Origin: Dongia_A sp035695765
Lineage (GTDB): Bacteria; Pseudomonadota; Alphaproteobacteria; Dongiales; Dongiaceae
Direction of reading: 5' to 3'
Length of the DNA: 64,000 nucleotides
Assembly: GCA_035695765.1 (NCBI GenBank)
Contig: DASRRI010000030.1
Span: forward strand, 1 to 64,000
Position numbers and translations under genes: made by a program. Below the pieces are notes generated by a model. It was not told the origin of the DNA. It worked only from the letters and a program-made list of their open reading frames with translations, and did not search any database. This document shows, in pieces, positions 61,236 to 64,000 of the stretch. The first letter of the stretch is position 1; each line of letters begins with the position of its first letter.

Positions 61236-62093
61236 ATGGCCGAGTTCATGAGTCTCCAGGCGGCGGTCGCCGCGCATCTGCATGACGGCGATGTCGCCGC
61301 GTTCGAGGGCTTCACGCATCTGATCCCCCACGCCGCCGCCCATGAGGCGATCCGGCAAGGGCGCAAGGATTTGACTCTCATCCGCATGACGCCGGATGTG
61401 ATCTACGACCAGATGATCGGCATGGGCATGGCGAAGAAGCTGATCTTCTCCTATGCCGGCAATCCGGGTGTCGGCCTGCTGCGACGGTTGCGCGATGTGG
61501 TGGAGAATGGCTGGCCCAACCGGTTGGAGATCGAAGAGCATAGCCACGCCGCCATGGCCAATGCCTATGAAGCAGGCGCGGCGGGAATGCCCTGCGCGAT
61601 CTTCCGCGGCTATCGCGGCGCGGAGTTAAAGCGCGTCAACCCCAACATCAGAAGTGTCATCTGCCCCTTCACCGGCGAGGAACTGGCCGCCGTTTCGTCC
61701 CTCCGGCCGGACGTCGCCATCATCCACGCGCAGAAGGCGAACCGGCGCGGCGATGTGCTGATCGAAGGCATCATCGGCGTGCAGAAAGAAGCCGTGCTGG
61801 CCGCCAGGTGCGCGATCGTCACGGTCGAGGAGATCGTGCCGGATTTCGATGACATGCATCCCAATGCCTGCATCTTGCCGCGCTGGACCGTGAGCGCGAT
61901 CGCCGTCGTTCCCGGCGGCGCGCATCCCTCCTACACCCATGGCTATTACGGGCGGGACAATGCGGATTACCTGGCGTGGGACGAGGTTTCCGCCGACCGT
62001 GCGCGCTTCCAGGCCTGGATGAAAGCCAACGTGCTGGATGTCGGGCCGGAAATCTTCACCACCCGCATCGCCGGTCTGAAAGGGAGCGTGTGA
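61236..62093 (+). CDS. CoA-transferase subunit A (3-oxoadipate/glutaconate type)
   Basis: 285 residues of the family I CoA-transferase alpha subunits: FEGFTHLIPHAAAHEAIRQGRKDLTLIRMTPD, FSYAGNPGVG, GAAGMPCAIFRGYRG and VAIIHAQKANRRGDV. In the longer glutaconate-type group rather than the short PcaI type. The active site is completed by subunit B. The subunit B gene starts in its stop codon (TGATG), and a thiolase gene follows, so succinyl-CoA transfer to 3-oxoadipate, the step before PcaF, is the most likely role. Confidence 0.85.
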   Translation: MAEFMSLQAAVAAHLHDGDVAAFEGFTHLIPHAAAHEAIRQGRKDLTLIRMTPDVIYDQMIGMGMAKKLIFSYAGNPGVGLLRRLRDVVENGWPNRLEIEEHSHAAMANAYEAGAAGMPCAIFRGYRGAELKRVNPNIRSVICPFTGEELAAVSSLRPDVAIIHAQKANRRGDVLIEGIIGVQKEAVLAARCAIVTVEEIVPDFDDMHPNACILPRWTVSAIAVVPGGAHPSYTHGYYGRDNADYLAWDEVSADRARFQAWMKANVLDVGPEIFTTRIAGLKGSV

Positions 62094-62869
62094 TGGACGC
62101 GACACCCAATGAGATGATGACCATCGCGGCTGCGCGCGCGTTGAAGAACGACGATGTGTGTTTCGTTGGGATCGGCGCGCCATCTGCGGCGTGCAATGTC
62201 GCGCGCCTCACCCACGCACCGGACATCACCCTGATCTATGAATCCGGCACGATCGGAACCGCACCCGACGTGCTGCCGCTTTCCATCGGCGACGGCGAAT
62301 TGTGCGACACCGCACTCTGCACTGTCTCCGTGCCGGAGATGTTCCGCTATTGGCTGCAAGGCGGACGCATCACGGTTGGATTTCTGGGTGCAGCGCAACT
62401 CGACAAATTCGGCAATATCAATACGACGGTGATCGGCGATTACGACAAGCCGAAGACCCGCCTGCCTGGCGGCGGTGGCGCGCCGGAAATCGCCGGCTCC
62501 TGCCAGCAGGTCTTCATCACCTTGGCGCAGTCCAAGCGCAGCATGGTGGAGCGGATCGATTTCGTCACCTCATTCGGTCACGGCACCGGCGGCCAGGCAC
62601 GCAAACAACTTGGCATCACGACCAAGGGTCCGACTCTGCTCATCACGGACCTTGCCATCTGGCAGGCCGACCCGGAGACCAAAGAGTTCACCGTCGCCTC
62701 TCTGCATCCCGGTGTGACGCGGGCGCAGGTGCAGGAAACCTGCGGCTGGCCGGTGCGGTTTGCCCCCAACGTTGCAGAAACACCGTCGGCGACCGAGCTG
62801 GAGCTCGACACCTTGCGCGATCTGCTGGCGCGTACCAAAGCCGCTCATGCGGGGAAGGCGCAACAATGA
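62093..62869 (+). CDS. CoA-transferase subunit B (3-oxoadipate/glutaconate type)
   Basis: 258 residues. The catalytic Glu is in LIYESGTIG. Further marks are CVSVPEMFRYWLQGGRITVGFLGAAQLDKFGNINTT in outline, LPGGGGAPEIA and ITDLAIW. It pairs with the gene before it to move CoA from succinyl-CoA to a 3-oxo or glutaconate-like acid. Both junctions overlap (TGATG before, ATGA after), so the three genes form one operon. Confidence 0.86.
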   Translation: MDATPNEMMTIAAARALKNDDVCFVGIGAPSAACNVARLTHAPDITLIYESGTIGTAPDVLPLSIGDGELCDTALCTVSVPEMFRYWLQGGRITVGFLGAAQLDKFGNINTTVIGDYDKPKTRLPGGGGAPEIAGSCQQVFITLAQSKRSMVERIDFVTSFGHGTGGQARKQLGITTKGPTLLITDLAIWQADPETKEFTVASLHPGVTRAQVQETCGWPVRFAPNVAETPSATELELDTLRDLLARTKAAHAGKAQQ

Positions 62870-64000
62870 CCGAGGCCTTCATCTGCGATTACATCCGCAC
62901 GCCGATCGGCCGCTTCGGCGGTGCGCTCTCCTCGGTGCGGACCGATGATCTGGCAGCCCATCCACTCAAAGCGCTGATGGCGCGCCACCCTTCGCTCGAT
63001 TGGCAAGCCGTCGATGATGTCATCCTCGGCTGCGCCAACCAGGCGGGCGAGGACAACCGCAACGTCGCGCGCATGGCGTTGCTGCTGGCCGGCCTGCCTG
63101 AGACGGTGACCGGCAGCACCATAAATCGCTTGTGCGGCTCCGGCATGGATGCCGTTCTGACGGCCGCACGCGCGATCAAAGCCGGCGAGGCGGATCTGGT
63201 TATCGCAGGCGGCGTTGAATCCATGTCGCGCGCGCCGTTCGTCATGCCAAAGGCCGACACCGCCTTCTCGCGCAATGCGGAGATCTACGACACCACCATC
63301 GGCTGGCGCCTCGTGAATCCAGTGATGAAGGCGCAGTATGGCGTGGAGTCAATGCCGGAGACCGGCGAGAACGTGGCTGAGGATTTCAAGATCGCGCGCG
63401 CGGACCAGGATGCCTTCGCGCTGCGCTCGCAGCAGCGCGCGGTCGCAGCGCAGGCGAATGGCCGGCTGGCGCAGGAGATCGCGCCGGTCAGCATTCCGCG
63501 CCGCAAGGGAGCACCCGTCCTTGTCGATCGCGACGAGCACCCGCGCGCCGATACCACATTGGAAGCGCTCGCCGCCTTGCCAACACCGTTCCGCAGCAAC
63601 GGCTCAGTCACGGCCGGTAATGCATCCGGTGTGAATGACGGCGCGGCGGCTTTGATCCTTGCCTCCGCCGAAGAGGCGCGGCGCCACAATCTCACCCCCA
63701 TTGCTCGCGTGTTGGGCGGCGCCACCGCGGGCGTCGCGCCGCGCATCATGGGATTTGGCCCGGCACCCGCAGCCAAGAAAATCTGTGCGCGGCTTGGATT
63801 GAAGCTCGCGGAATTCGACGTATTGGAACTCAATGAAGCCTTCGCCAGCCAGGTGCTGGCCTGCCTGCGCGATCTCGGCATCCCGGACGATGCGCCGCAC
63901 GTCAATCCGAATGGCGGCGCCATCGCCCTCGGCCATCCGCTCGGCATGTCCGGCGCGCGCATCACCGGGACTGCGGCGCTGGAACTCAAGATCAAGCGGG
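62866..64000 (+). CDS. pcaF: 3-oxoadipyl-CoA thiolase (partial, runs off the window)
   Basis: 378 residues seen of about 400. Thiolase marks are IRTPIGRFGGALSSVRTDDLAA, NRLCGSGMDAVLTAARAI with the catalytic Cys (about 90), GGVESMSRAPFVM, NASGVNDGAAAL and NPNGGAIALGHPLGMSGAR with the His. The last catalytic Cys region lies beyond the window. TTIGWRLVNPVMKAQYG and VESMPETGENVAEDF are as in PcaF/PaaJ. It would split 3-oxoadipyl-CoA into acetyl-CoA and succinyl-CoA. Coupled to the CoA-transferase genes. Confidence 0.88.
   Translation, partial: MTEAFICDYIRTPIGRFGGALSSVRTDDLAAHPLKALMARHPSLDWQAVDDVILGCANQAGEDNRNVARMALLLAGLPETVTGSTINRLCGSGMDAVLTAARAIKAGEADLVIAGGVESMSRAPFVMPKADTAFSRNAEIYDTTIGWRLVNPVMKAQYGVESMPETGENVAEDFKIARADQDAFALRSQQRAVAAQANGRLAQEIAPVSIPRRKGAPVLVDRDEHPRADTTLEALAALPTPFRSNGSVTAGNASGVNDGAAALILASAEEARRHNLTPIARVLGGATAGVAPRIMGFGPAPAAKKICARLGLKLAEFDVLELNEAFASQVLACLRDLGIPDDAPHVNPNGGAIALGHPLGMSGARITGTAALELKIKR

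Noticed and set aside
1..64000. CRISPR arrays, tRNA or rRNA genes, phage or defence island
   Set aside because: No regularly spaced direct repeats, tRNA-like cloverleaf ends, or phage and defence gene families were seen on reading the window.

Overview
The window is high-GC DNA with gene families typical of a metabolically versatile alphaproteobacterium of the soil or rhizosphere kind: Liv-type ABC transporters, D-tartrate dehydratase, a YqjI-like PadR regulator, PAS_5 and DUF6494 proteins, and a rhizobial-style Xre remnant. The species cannot be named from the sequence. I saw no tRNA, rRNA or CRISPR array.

Layout. 1-129 is the tail of a peptide-type ABC ATPase. 290-3630 holds small genes (DUF6494, zf-CHCC zinc finger, PRC-barrel) and decayed genes (a formate dehydrogenase start, a twice-frameshifted Xre regulator). 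3950-6168 is a two-gene operon of a TIM-barrel isomerase-like protein and a Gfo/Idh/MocA oxidoreductase. 6461-6757 carries tail remnants of lost genes, one an acyl-CoA ligase. 6962-9776 is an SDR, amidase and isochorismatase-fold hydrolase operon. 9897-11750 is a group II intron lying inside an intergenic palindrome. 11828-19590 is one tightly packed minus-strand operon: livG, livF, livH, livM, a substrate-binding protein, an N-formylglutamate amidohydrolase, an RpiR regulator and a glutamine-synthetase-like ligase. 19728-23276 has a frameshifted epimerase gene and a tartrate pair (TtuC-like dehydrogenase and D-tartrate dehydratase). 23316-24507 is a DUF2218/PadR divergon. 24791-28430 is a 999-residue hybrid kinase with two complete kinase modules, plus its NarL-type partner. 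28724-30815 holds a PAS protein and an aldehyde dehydrogenase. 30816-34743 is a minus-strand catabolic operon ending in a deleted aldehyde dehydrogenase, facing an HxlR regulator. 35337-36565 is a broken aromatic amino acid lyase gene.

37205-59195 is the centrepiece: a complete alpha-glucan and trehalose cluster. glgA, glgE, treS-maltokinase, glgB, glgX, treZ and malQ-treY run on the plus strand. From glgE onward every junction overlaps by 1 to 14 bases. glgP converges on the end with a 4-base overlap. GlgA extends and GlgB branches glucan. TreS and maltokinase turn trehalose into maltose 1-phosphate, which GlgE polymerises. GlgX, MalQ and GlgP trim or degrade glucan, and TreY with TreZ turn chain ends back into trehalose. 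No glgC is present here. GlgE carries an extra N-terminal GH13 domain whose catalytic residues look intact.

59481-64000 has an EF-hand lipoprotein, an MFS transporter, a two-subunit CoA-transferase and a truncated 3-oxoadipyl-CoA thiolase gene. The many pseudogenes (at least seven disrupted or residual genes) suggest accessory catabolic genes here are being lost while the glucan cluster is intact.
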